A DNA stretch of 13,777 bases from Desulfobacterales bacterium (lineage in GTDB: Bacteria; Desulfobacterota; Desulfobacteria; Desulfobacterales; 4be13). The stretch spans positions 1 to 13,777 of the forward strand of contig JAOZLU010000130.1 in the NCBI GenBank assembly GCA_029934695.1, in the 5' to 3' direction. Position 1 is the first letter of the stretch; every line of letters begins with the position of its first letter. This document shows, in pieces, positions 7,317 to 13,371 of the stretch. The notes beneath the pieces are model-generated. The model was not told the DNA's origin. It worked only from the letters and a program-made list of their open reading frames with translations, and searched no databases. Made by a program: the position numbers and the translations under genes.

Positions 7317-7376
7317 TTTCCCCTCCCGGCGGATTGACAAATCCGGCGGTTCAGAGTGACCAATCCGAGCCGAGCG
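7317..7376 (-). repeat. Twin-hairpin repeat, copy 2 (acylase leader)
   Basis: Read on the minus strand it runs GCTCGGCTCGGATTGGTCA, a short gap, then CGCCGGATT-tgtc-AATCCGCCGG and GGGGAAATT. The second hairpin is well formed; the right arm of the first is degenerate. It lies about 20 bases upstream of the acylase ribosome binding site, so it is probably within the 5' leader. Confidence 0.7.
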
Positions 7377-7400
7377 TGGCAGCAGCAATGCCGGTTCATC

Positions 7401-7506
7401 TCATTTCGGAAAGCGAATCACTTTACACATGTCAGGTTCAGCTCCATAAACGAATGCTACCTGAGAACAGCAGGACAGCAGTGAAACAGGCAGACAACTT
7501 TTTCAA
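7401..7506 (-). pseudogene. Broken ORF for a small secreted peptide
   Basis: AAAGGAGG stands five bases before a TTG on the minus strand (start at 7506). The frame reads MKKLSACFTAVLLFSGSIRLWS and stops at 7438-7440. A one-base shift near codon 16 restores VAFVYGAEPDMCKVIRFPK, ending at 7401-7403. Joined, these make a textbook signal peptide with a cleavage site near VYG-AEP and a short mature part. The strong ribosome binding site and the position just downstream of the promoter at 7590-7618 suggest a former gene (or its 5' end), now frameshifted and possibly truncated by the neighbouring repeat. No family is recognised. It could also be an intact 22-residue leader peptide. Confidence 0.45.
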
Positions 7507-7589
7507 AACATCCTCCTTTGGTAAAATTAACAGTAATTTTAATACTTTTATGCAGGTGAAACTGAAATTCGGATAAAATGATATAATAA

Positions 7590-7618
7590 TTTATATTTTG
7601 TTTTCAAGATATTGTCAA
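7590..7618 (-). promoter_or_regulatory. Sigma-70-like promoter facing the acylase gene
   Basis: On the minus strand TTGACA (7613-7618) is followed after exactly 17 bases by TATAAA (7590-7595), in an AT-rich stretch. Transcription would start near 7583, about 300 bases before the acylase start, and would include the broken secreted-peptide ORF and repeat copy 2. Confidence 0.6.
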
Positions 7619-7730
7619 GAGATAAAATCAGGCAATCGCATGAAACTCCGGCATGATTTTTCAGAGAGGGTTATGCTTTAATTCAAGGGTCCATAATTTT
7701 GTGTGGGAACTTCCGAGCCTGACCCCTGTC

Positions 7731-7806
7731 TGCTCGGTTCGGATTGCCAAATCCGAGCCGGACACAGCCGGATTTGTCAATCCGGATGGAGCGTAATCAG
7801 GGGAAT
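7731..7806 (+). repeat. Twin-hairpin repeat, copy 3 (upstream of thioesterase)
   Basis: GGTTCGGATT-gcca-AATCCGAGCC (7736-7759, one G-T pair) is followed by GCCGGATT-tgtc-AATCCGG (7767-7784), then GGAGCG and CAGGGGAAT, the same order as in the array at 13372-13590. Confidence 0.8.
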
Positions 7807-7851
7807 TTCCTTATGCTGACCATTTTTTATGATGCTTATGTTAATTTATTA

Positions 7852-7880
7852 TTGATTAAAGCAGATTATAAATTTATAAA
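7852..7880 (+). promoter_or_regulatory. Candidate promoter of the thioesterase gene
   Basis: TTGATT (7852-7857) and TATAAA (7875-7880) are separated by 17 bases in a strongly AT-rich segment about 95 bases upstream of the ATG at 7974. A TATAAT at 7891-7896 is an alternative -10 box but has no well-spaced -35 partner. Confidence 0.35.
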
Positions 7881-7973
7881 ATTGTCACAGTATAATTTTT
7901 TAATCATGTTTTCTCAGGGTAATAAAAGAGAAACCAGACTTCAAAATAAAATATATAAAAACGGAGGTTTAAA

Positions 7974-8399
7974 ATGAAAAATTCTTTGAAGCCGGGCCTG
8001 ACGTTTGAATTTCAGTACAAGATACCGGAAGACAAAACCGTGCCTTATCTTTTTCCGGATATCCCGGAGGGCCAGGTCATGCCAAAAGTTTTTGCCAGCG
8101 GTTTTATGGTGGGGCTTTTTGAATTTGCCTGTATCCGGGCAGTCAATCCGCATCTTGACTGGCCTGAAGAGCAGACTGTGGGTATCGGTTTCAATCTGAA
8201 CCATTCAGCCGCCACTCCCCCGGGGTTTACGGTCACGGTCAAAGGGAAGCTGGAAAAGCTGGAAGGCAAGAAGCTGACATTTTCCATTGAGGCGGATGAC
8301 GGTGTTGACAAAATATCCAAAGGAACCCATGAGCGATTTGTGGTCAATGCAGAAAAATTCAATGCCGCAGTTGCTGGCAAAACAGAGAAATATTCCTGA
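7974..8399 (+). CDS. FlK-like hotdog-fold acyl-CoA thioesterase
   Basis: The 141-residue protein matches the pattern of the fluoroacetyl-CoA thioesterase (FlK)-like group of the hotdog superfamily: KVFASGFMVGLFEFACIRAVNPHLD at about 38-62, TVGIGFNLNHSAATPPGFTVTVKGKL at 68-93, and TFSIEADDGVDKISKGTHERFVV near the C-terminus. Known FlK uses Thr42, Glu50 and His76; here Ser42, Glu50 and His77 occupy equivalent places, so a catalytic triad seems kept with Thr replaced by Ser. The usual substrate of such relatives is a small acyl-CoA; the actual one here is unknown. A strong ribosome binding site, GGAGGT at 7963-7968, fixes the start. The gene appears to be transcribed alone from an AT-rich upstream region. 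The next gene in the same direction begins 216 bases downstream, beyond inverted repeats. Confidence 0.85.
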   Translation: MKNSLKPGLTFEFQYKIPEDKTVPYLFPDIPEGQVMPKVFASGFMVGLFEFACIRAVNPHLDWPEEQTVGIGFNLNHSAATPPGFTVTVKGKLEKLEGKKLTFSIEADDGVDKISKGTHERFVVNAEKFNAAVAGKTEKYS

Positions 8400-8400
8400 T

Positions 8401-8536
8401 TCTGACGGATTTTGTGGTTCTGTATAAATTCAGACGGTTAAAAACCACAAAAATCACAGGAAGCCGCTGATATCCGGGAGGGACTCTGCAGTTCTCTGTG
8501 ATAAAAAAGCGGATTCAGACCACAAAATCAGCCAGA
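8401..8536. repeat. Nested inverted-repeat element
   Basis: The left end (8401-8422, TCTGACGGATTTTGTGGTTCTG) and right end (8516-8536, CAGACCACAAAATCAGCCAGA) are reverse complements apart from one indel and two mismatches. Inside, ATCACAG (8453-8459) pairs with CTGTGAT (8496-8502), and a further CCACAAAAATCA (8445-8456) could pair with the left end instead. The 136-bp unit fills the gap between the thioesterase and the FAD enzyme gene. It has no coding potential and looks like a MITE-type element or a structured RNA. Confidence 0.6.
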
Positions 8537-8556
8537 ACCGTAAACATTTATGATCC

Positions 8557-8595
8557 TGAAAACTTCCGAAATTTGCAAACTTCGGCAGTCTGAGA
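8557..8595 (+). repeat. Second copy of the 39-bp hairpin repeat
   Basis: It aligns without gaps to 4474-4512 with 29 of 39 identities, both starting TGAA and ending GTCTGAGA. ACTTCCGAA (8562-8570) pairs with TTCGGCAGT (8581-8589) with one mismatch. It overlaps the first codons of the longest possible reading of the FAD dehydrogenase gene. Confidence 0.7.
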
Positions 8596-8615
8596 TCATG
8601 CAGATGAGGACAAAT

Positions 8616-10034
8616 ATGCCTGAAATTCAAAACATCGGAAAAAACCAGAAGTATGATTGTATTATCGTCGGCGGCGGCCCCGCGGGCCTGTTTGCGGCCT
8701 ATTATCTCTGCGAGCATTCAGGGCTTCGGGTGCTTGTCATTGAAAAAGGCAAAGGTCCCCTGAGCCGCAAATGTCCGATCAGTGAATCCCGCAAATGTGC
8801 GACGTGCAAGCCGTGCAATATCCTATGCGGAATTGGCGGCGCTGGGCTGTTCTCCGACGGCAAGCTGAATTATATCCACAAGCTCGGCAAGACCGATCTG
8901 ACCCAGTTCATGCCGCGCAGCGACGCGGAAACGCTTATTGACGAAACCGAAGCTATTTTTGACAGTTTCGGTATGGACAGCATGATTTATCCCACCAATA
9001 TGGAGGCGGCCAGAAATATCCGGAAGGAGGCCAAAAAGTACGGCATTGATCTGCTCATCATCAAACAGAAACATCTGGGGAGCGACTGTCTGCCGGATTA
9101 TATTGCGGGAATGAGCGCGCATATCCAGTCCAAAGGTGTCGAAATTCACACCTCTGAGGAAGTGGAGCGTGCCATTGTCGAAAATGAACAGATAAGGGGC
9201 GTTGTCACTGACAAGGCAATATACAGCTCGGATTATGTCATTCTGGCCCCGGGCCGTGCAGGTGCGGACTGGATGGGACGACTGGCCCGGGAATACGGGA
9301 TCGGGCTGACGCACCGCGGCATCGAAGTGGGGGTGCGGGTTGAGGTTCACAATGACATTATGCAGGATGTCTGCGAAATTATTTATGATCCCACCTTTTT
9401 TATTCAGACCCAGAAGTATGACGATGAGACCCGGACATTCTGCACAAACAAAGGGGGCTTTGTTTCCATAGAAAGTTACAAAAAATTTGTCTGCGTCAAC
9501 GGTCATGCGTATCGGCACAGGAAATCCGAGAACACCAATTTTGCCTTCCTGTCCAAAGTTGTGCTGACAGAGCCGGTCACGGACAATCAGGCTTATGGTG
9601 AATCCATTGGTAATCTGGCATCTCTGATTGGGGGCGGGAAACCCATTCTCCAGCGATTCGGGGATCTGAGGCGCGGGCGGCGAAGCACTTGGAACAGGAT
9701 CAGCAAGGGGTATATTGAGCCGACTCTGGCGAATGTGGTATGCGGTGATATTGCCATGGCCCTGCCGGAAAGGATTCTGACGAACATCATTGAGGGGCTG
9801 AACAAGCTGAATTTCGTGCTTCCGGGCGTGTCCAATGATGAAACGCTGCTGTATGCTCCGGAGATCAAGTTCTTCGCCACCCAGGTGGAGACGACCAGCG
9901 ATCTGGAAACGAAAATCAGGGGGATGTATGTGGCCGGAGACGGACCGGGGGTGGCCGGGAATATTGTGTCTGCCAGTGCCACAGGGCTGATTCCTGCCAA
10001 AGCCATTATTGCCAAAACCGAGGCCGGCTCATAG
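8616..10034 (+). CDS. FAD-dependent dehydrogenase, COG2509 type
   Basis: The 472-residue flavoprotein has an N-terminal Rossmann FAD motif, CIIVGGGPAGLFAAYYL (residues 15-31), with the ribose-binding Glu in VLVIEKG, and a C-terminal FAD segment GMYVAGDGPGVAGNIVSASA. The pattern fits the family of uncharacterised FAD-dependent dehydrogenases (COG2509), whose substrates are unknown. Between residues 53 and 71 lie five Cys residues (C53, C61, C64, C67, C71), just before GIGGAGLFSDGKL. The spacing C-x2-C-x2-C-x3-C at 61-71 resembles a [4Fe-4S] ligand set, but a cluster is unproven. An in-frame ATG at 8550 would add 22 residues, mostly encoded by the hairpin repeat. I prefer 8616 because TGAGGA ends five bases before it and the protein then begins like its family. 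No partner gene is evident. Confidence 0.85.
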   Translation: MPEIQNIGKNQKYDCIIVGGGPAGLFAAYYLCEHSGLRVLVIEKGKGPLSRKCPISESRKCATCKPCNILCGIGGAGLFSDGKLNYIHKLGKTDLTQFMPRSDAETLIDETEAIFDSFGMDSMIYPTNMEAARNIRKEAKKYGIDLLIIKQKHLGSDCLPDYIAGMSAHIQSKGVEIHTSEEVERAIVENEQIRGVVTDKAIYSSDYVILAPGRAGADWMGRLAREYGIGLTHRGIEVGVRVEVHNDIMQDVCEIIYDPTFFIQTQKYDDETRTFCTNKGGFVSIESYKKFVCVNGHAYRHRKSENTNFAFLSKVVLTEPVTDNQAYGESIGNLASLIGGGKPILQRFGDLRRGRRSTWNRISKGYIEPTLANVVCGDIAMALPERILTNIIEGLNKLNFVLPGVSNDETLLYAPEIKFFATQVETTSDLETKIRGMYVAGDGPGVAGNIVSASATGLIPAKAIIAKTEAGS

Positions 10035-10200
10035 CATGTCAATTTCGGATATGAACAATGCCGCCGGCACTCGGAGCCAGTTCCGGCCGGCCTTCTCATG
10101 TTCATACAGGCGGTTTACCTCCTGAATCCATATCGCTTCGTTTTCCGATTGTTCGGTAAAAGAGGTCATTTGTTTCAGTGAGTCTGGCTTTAAGATTCAT
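10029..10200 (-). pseudogene. Two overlapping small ORFs, possibly one frameshifted gene
   Basis: On the minus strand an ATG at 10200, with GGGAGA five bases upstream (10206-10211), opens a 32-residue frame starting MNLKARLTETNDLFYRTIG and ending at 10102. In another frame an ATG at 10169, with no ribosome binding site, gives 46 residues starting MTSFTEQSENEAIWIQEVNR and ending IDML at 10029-10031, overlapping the last bases of the FAD dehydrogenase gene. The second has a protein-like composition. They could be pieces of one broken gene. No family is recognised and coding is not certain. The remaining bases to 10293 show nothing I can name. Confidence 0.25.
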
Positions 10201-10293
10201 TGATATCTCCCGAAAGCAGGGCCTGTCAGTAAACGGCTGACCGTAATCGGTGATCGAAATAAGATCAGCAGCCTGCAGATTACAGCGGTGAAA

Positions 10294-11094
10294 TCATTCC
10301 GTAATTCCGAGTGATTTCAGCTTTGCGGCTAACATATCCGCCCGTTGTTTTTCCAGTTCTTTCTCCGATTCTGCTTTCTCCGCCCGTTGTCTTTGAAGTT
10401 CTCTCTCCGATTCTGCCTTCTCGGCCCGTTGTCTTTGCAGTTCTTTCTCCGATTCTGTTTTCTCCACTTCCCTGCTTACTTCCGAAAGCGTGGTGAATTC
10501 CCGACCGGAGGGATAGTATATCCTCAGGCCCGTTTTTTTAAACTTGAAAGTTATCTCCAATCCGGGACTGCGCCACTTTCGGATGTTTTCAACGGGCCGA
10601 AGTTTTTTTTCCGCCCGGATCCATCCCTTGAATATGATGCGGTCGGGATCGTAAAGATAATACTCCTCAACTCCGTGTCTGTCATAAAATTCGAGCTTTT
10701 CTTTCATCTCCTTCTTTGTATTCGAAGGTGAGAGGATTTCAAACACAACCTGAGGAGGAATATTGTCCTCCTTGAATTGAATGTATGAGCCACGCCTTCC
10801 CCCGGGCCTTCCGAATGCCACCATCACATCGGGAGCAGCGCTGATTTTATTGTTTCCCTCCAGCGGATACCAGAGCAGGTCGGCGGCCACAAAGACATCG
10901 TGCGAGTCGGCAAACATGGTTTCGAGATTTTCCTTGATCAGCACAATCCATTTGTACTGCTCTGTGTTGTCTGTCATCGGTTTTCCGTCACTCTCGGGAT
11001 AAACAATCTCTTTCCCGGCTTCAGTTTTTTTTTTAAAGAAAACGGACGAACCTGTGTCCGGGTGTCGATACGATTTTGCTTCCAGAGTTCTCAT
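10294..11094 (-). CDS. Uma2-family (PD-(D/E)XK-like) protein with coiled-coil tail
   Basis: The 266-residue protein fits the Uma2 family (DUF820), predicted PD-(D/E)XK nuclease-fold proteins that are abundant in cyanobacteria and some deltaproteobacteria and whose role is unclear. Candidate active-site residues are Asp89 in AAPDVMV and Glu119 in VVFEILSPSN, followed by KKEMKEKLEFYDRHGVEEYYLYDPD (127-151), a family hallmark. Residues about 205-255 are a charged helix likely to form a coiled coil, made of three 14-residue repeats (EKTESEKELQRQRA, EKAESERELQRQRA, EKAESEKELEKQRA). AAGGAG at 11103-11108, eight bases upstream, supports the start. It is a single leftward gene between convergent and codirectional neighbours. 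A toxin, defence or mobile-element role has been proposed for relatives, but nothing here decides this. Confidence 0.88.
   Translation of the reverse strand: MRTLEAKSYRHPDTGSSVFFKKKTEAGKEIVYPESDGKPMTDNTEQYKWIVLIKENLETMFADSHDVFVAADLLWYPLEGNNKISAAPDVMVAFGRPGGRRGSYIQFKEDNIPPQVVFEILSPSNTKKEMKEKLEFYDRHGVEEYYLYDPDRIIFKGWIRAEKKLRPVENIRKWRSPGLEITFKFKKTGLRIYYPSGREFTTLSEVSREVEKTESEKELQRQRAEKAESERELQRQRAEKAESEKELEKQRADMLAAKLKSLGITE
10339..10464 (-). repeat. 3 x 42-bp tandem repeat in the Uma2 gene
   Basis: Three in-frame 42-bp units encode residues 211-252 of the Uma2-family protein. They differ at a few bases each, and an imperfect periodicity may continue into the flanking TESE and KQRAD residues. 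Copy number could vary between strains. Confidence 0.85.
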
Positions 11095-11194
11095 ATGACG
11101 GTCTCCTTGTCGCAGTTAATTTTAGTTTTGAAAACTGACATATCTTTTGTGGAATTTGATTTCTGAAAACCAGCACTTCCCAGTACTGAAACAT

Positions 11195-11300
11195 AAGGTT
11201 ATTACAGAATTGTCGGCTTGTCAGGCAAAAAAAAAACAGTCTGAGATGATTTTTTTGAAGGATATTTCAAACTAAAATACAGGGTTATTGCAGAATCTGT
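11195..11300. repeat. Imperfect direct repeats upstream of the Uma2 gene
   Basis: AAGGTTATTACAGAATTGTC (11195-11214) and AGGGTTATTGCAGAATCTGT (11281-11300) are similar 20-mers 86 bases apart. Otherwise the gap 11095-11355 holds only the Uma2 ribosome binding site, a small palindrome AGTTTTGAAAACT (11124-11136) and A-runs. No convincing gene or promoter was found. Confidence 0.35.
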
Positions 11301-11355
11301 CAGAGGGCGTTTGCTTTCATTTACCTTTTGGGGAGACAAAGCGGATTCCGTGTCA

Positions 11356-11390
11356 AAAATGATAAGAACCCTTGTGATTCTTATCATTTT
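11356..11390 (-). terminator. Hairpin downstream of the TRAP operon
   Basis: AAAATGATAAGAA (11356-11368) and TTCTTATCATTTT (11378-11390) form a perfect 13-bp stem with a nine-base loop. Read leftward, the stem ends in a T-run (TTTTT then G). It lies 67 bases past the dctM stop and is a reasonable, though AT-rich, intrinsic terminator. It is near-symmetrical and could act in both directions. Confidence 0.55.
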
Positions 11391-11404
11391 AGCCCGGAAT
11401 GCAG

Positions 11405-11431
11405 GGTGGGTGCAGCGAAGCGAAACCCACC
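11405..11431. repeat. GGTGGGT...ACCCACC hairpin repeat
   Basis: GGTGGGT (11405-11411) pairs with ACCCACC (11425-11431) across GCAGCGAAGCGAA. The plus-strand translation GWVQRSETHH is one I recall from many spurious ORFs in unrelated genomes, consistent with a widely dispersed small repeat. It stands 26 bases beyond the dctM stop codon. Confidence 0.6.
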
Positions 11432-11456
11432 ATTTTTGGATCGGGTATGTTATGAA

Positions 11457-12800
11457 TCACTGCCCAAAAAACAGTTCCGGCAGCCATGTGATTATGGACG
11501 GAAAGAGGAGCATAATAATCAGTCCCAGGAGCTGCAAAAGCACAAAGGGCATGATTCCCTTATAAATATGCATCATGGTATATTCTTCCGGGGCCACACC
11601 CTTGAAGTAGAACAGCGCATACCCAAAGGGCGGGGTGACAAAGGACGTTTGCAGGTTGACACACATGAGCAGCGAAAACCACAGGGGATTGAATTCCAGT
11701 TCCATGACAATGGGCATAAAGACCGGCACGGTGATCAGGAGGATCGCTGCCCAGTCAATGAACATCCCCATGAGAAATACAATGAGCATCATAATGAGAA
11801 GAACGACCCATCGGTTCAGTCCGCTCCCGATCATCAGATCAGCCACCACATCGCCGCCGCCCATGCTCAGAAACACGGTGCTGAAAAACTTCCCGCCGAT
11901 AAAGAGCATCATCACCATGGAGGTCGTTTTCAATGTGGAATAACTGGCCTGTTTAAGGACTTCCAACGTCAGTTTTTTGTTGGCCAGTGCCAACACAGCA
12001 GCACCTGCCGCACCCAGACCGGCCGCTTCAGTGGGGGTTGCCACGCCGGCAAGGATCGTACCCATGACCGCCAAAATCAGTCCGAGGGGCGGAATGAGCG
12101 ATTTGAGGGTCATGGCCCACTTCTGTTTCGCGGACCATTTGCTGGCTTCTTCCTTACTGATGGGAGGACCCAGTTCAGGTTTGATATTGCATAGCACGAG
12201 GATATAAAGAAAATACAGACTGGCAAGGATCAGCCCGGGAAATATGGCTCCTGCGAAGAGATTCCCCACAGAGGTCTCCTTGAGGCCGGTCAGTCCGCCA
12301 TAAATGACCATCATAATGCTCGGCGGGATCAGAATCCCCAAAGTTCCGGAAGCGCAGATAATTCCGCTGGTAAGCTCTTTCTGGTATCCTTTGCTTAAAA
12401 GGGCAGGGGTTCCGAGGAGACCCATGGCCACGACCGAGGCTCCGATGATCCCTGTGGTTGCAGCGAAAACGGTACAGACGATGACCACCGCCAGTCCCAG
12501 GCCGCCTTTGATACCTCCGAGGACAATATACAATGCTTCAAAGAGTTGCTCCGAGACTTTTGAGCGGTCCAGCAACTGGGCCATCAGGATGAAGAGCGGA
12601 ACCGCCACAATCACATAGCTGTTCATCAAACCCCACGCATTGTTCGCAAACATATCAAAGAGAGCGGCTGTGTCAAAGCCGTTGTCTATAAGCCCGAAAA
12701 GTGTGGCCACACCAGCCAGCGTAAAGGCCAGGGGATGGCCCAGGAGGATCATCGCTATCAGGGCGAGGAACATGGCTATGGTTAAGAATTCAGGACTCAT
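11457..12800 (-). CDS. dctM: TRAP transporter large permease DctM
   Basis: This is the large membrane subunit of a tripartite ATP-independent periplasmic (TRAP) transporter, which moves organic acids or similar solutes into the cell with a sodium or proton gradient. The 447-residue protein is almost wholly hydrophobic, with about a dozen membrane segments. Family marks are GHPLAFTLAGVATLFG near the start, the first conserved block CTVFAATTGIIGASVVAMGLLG, ASGTLGILIPPSIMMVIYG, ATPTEAAGLGAAGA and the C-terminal NLQTSFVTPPFGYALFYFKG. Its ATG overlaps the last 11 bases of dctQ, and GAGGT lies just upstream, so translation is coupled. The substrate cannot be read from the permease. It is the last gene of the operon, followed by hairpins. 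Confidence 0.95.
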   Translation of the reverse strand: MSPEFLTIAMFLALIAMILLGHPLAFTLAGVATLFGLIDNGFDTAALFDMFANNAWGLMNSYVIVAVPLFILMAQLLDRSKVSEQLFEALYIVLGGIKGGLGLAVVIVCTVFAATTGIIGASVVAMGLLGTPALLSKGYQKELTSGIICASGTLGILIPPSIMMVIYGGLTGLKETSVGNLFAGAIFPGLILASLYFLYILVLCNIKPELGPPISKEEASKWSAKQKWAMTLKSLIPPLGLILAVMGTILAGVATPTEAAGLGAAGAAVLALANKKLTLEVLKQASYSTLKTTSMVMMLFIGGKFFSTVFLSMGGGDVVADLMIGSGLNRWVVLLIMMLIVFLMGMFIDWAAILLITVPVFMPIVMELEFNPLWFSLLMCVNLQTSFVTPPFGYALFYFKGVAPEEYTMMHIYKGIMPFVLLQLLGLIIMLLFPSIITWLPELFFGQ

Positions 12801-13323
12801 TGCTTACCTCTTTTTCTTCTTGTTCAGAATTTGAATTCATCAGGGTCCGGACATGCTTCAAAAGCGTTCCGAATCCCTGAATCAGCAGGAACAGAAAACA
12901 CAGGCCCATAAGGGCCTTGAACGGATAAATGGGCGGTGCCCAGCTAGTTGAGTTGAGTTCACGCATCAGGATGGAGGTGTGAGCAAATTGGAACGCTCCC
13001 ACCGTCATAAATGAAAAGACCGGGAGAAAAATAAACGCATAAGTCAGAATCCCTAAAATTGCCTGGTTTTTTTCTGTCAGCCGGGCCGTGAGAATATCCA
13101 CTTTCACATGGCCGCCGTGACGCTCTGTGTAGGAGAGGCCGAACATATAATGAAGGCCGTAAGCAAAGGCTGTTGCCTCAAATCCCCAGATAGTCGGCGC
13201 ATTGAAGAGATATCGCATCAGCACTTCAAAAAGCACGATGAGGACAAGCGGATAAATCAGGAACGAAGTCAGTTCCCCTTGCTTGTCAATCAGTTTGTCT
13301 ATCATATTTATTATAAATTGCAT
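12790..13323 (-). CDS. dctQ: TRAP transporter small permease DctQ
   Basis: This is the small membrane subunit that pairs with DctM. Started at 13323 the protein has 177 residues and four membrane segments (about 20-40, 48-66, 88-112 and 135-156). RYLFNAPTIWGFEATAF and the loop GGHVKVDILTARL are typical of DctQ. A longer reading from 13392 would add 23 residues encoded partly by the repeat array; I prefer 13323 because AAGGAA (13331-13336) stands seven bases upstream and the protein then begins like its family. The stop overlaps the dctM start (ATGAGTCCTGA). The gap to dctP is unusually long and filled by three twin-hairpin repeats. Confidence 0.9.
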   Translation of the reverse strand: MQFIINMIDKLIDKQGELTSFLIYPLVLIVLFEVLMRYLFNAPTIWGFEATAFAYGLHYMFGLSYTERHGGHVKVDILTARLTEKNQAILGILTYAFIFLPVFSFMTVGAFQFAHTSILMRELNSTSWAPPIYPFKALMGLCFLFLLIQGFGTLLKHVRTLMNSNSEQEEKEVSNES

Positions 13324-13371
13324 ATTATTTTTCCTTGGGGTTGAAAATTGAATATTGACGATTCCCCTCTG

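Noticed and set aside
7744..7977. Plus-strand ORF of 77 codons before the thioesterase
   Set aside because: Its first part is the translated twin-hairpin repeat and the rest is AT-rich promoter-like sequence; it overlaps the thioesterase start.
8550..8615. ATG at 8550 as start of the FAD dehydrogenase
   Set aside because: The extra codons are encoded mostly by the 39-bp repeat also found after cbiET, while a good ribosome binding site precedes 8616.
8823..9518. Minus-strand ORF of 231 codons
   Set aside because: It is a shadow of the FAD dehydrogenase gene, with no recognisable domain and no ribosome binding site.
11202..11387. Minus-strand ORF of 61 codons between dctM and the Uma2 gene
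   Set aside because: It starts inside the terminator-like hairpin, spans low-complexity A/T runs and has no ribosome binding site or family resemblance.
11328..12194. Plus-strand ORF of 288 codons rich in His, Gln and Lys
   Set aside because: It is antisense to dctM; the complement of hydrophobic codons gives this composition. The DctM frame has clear family motifs.
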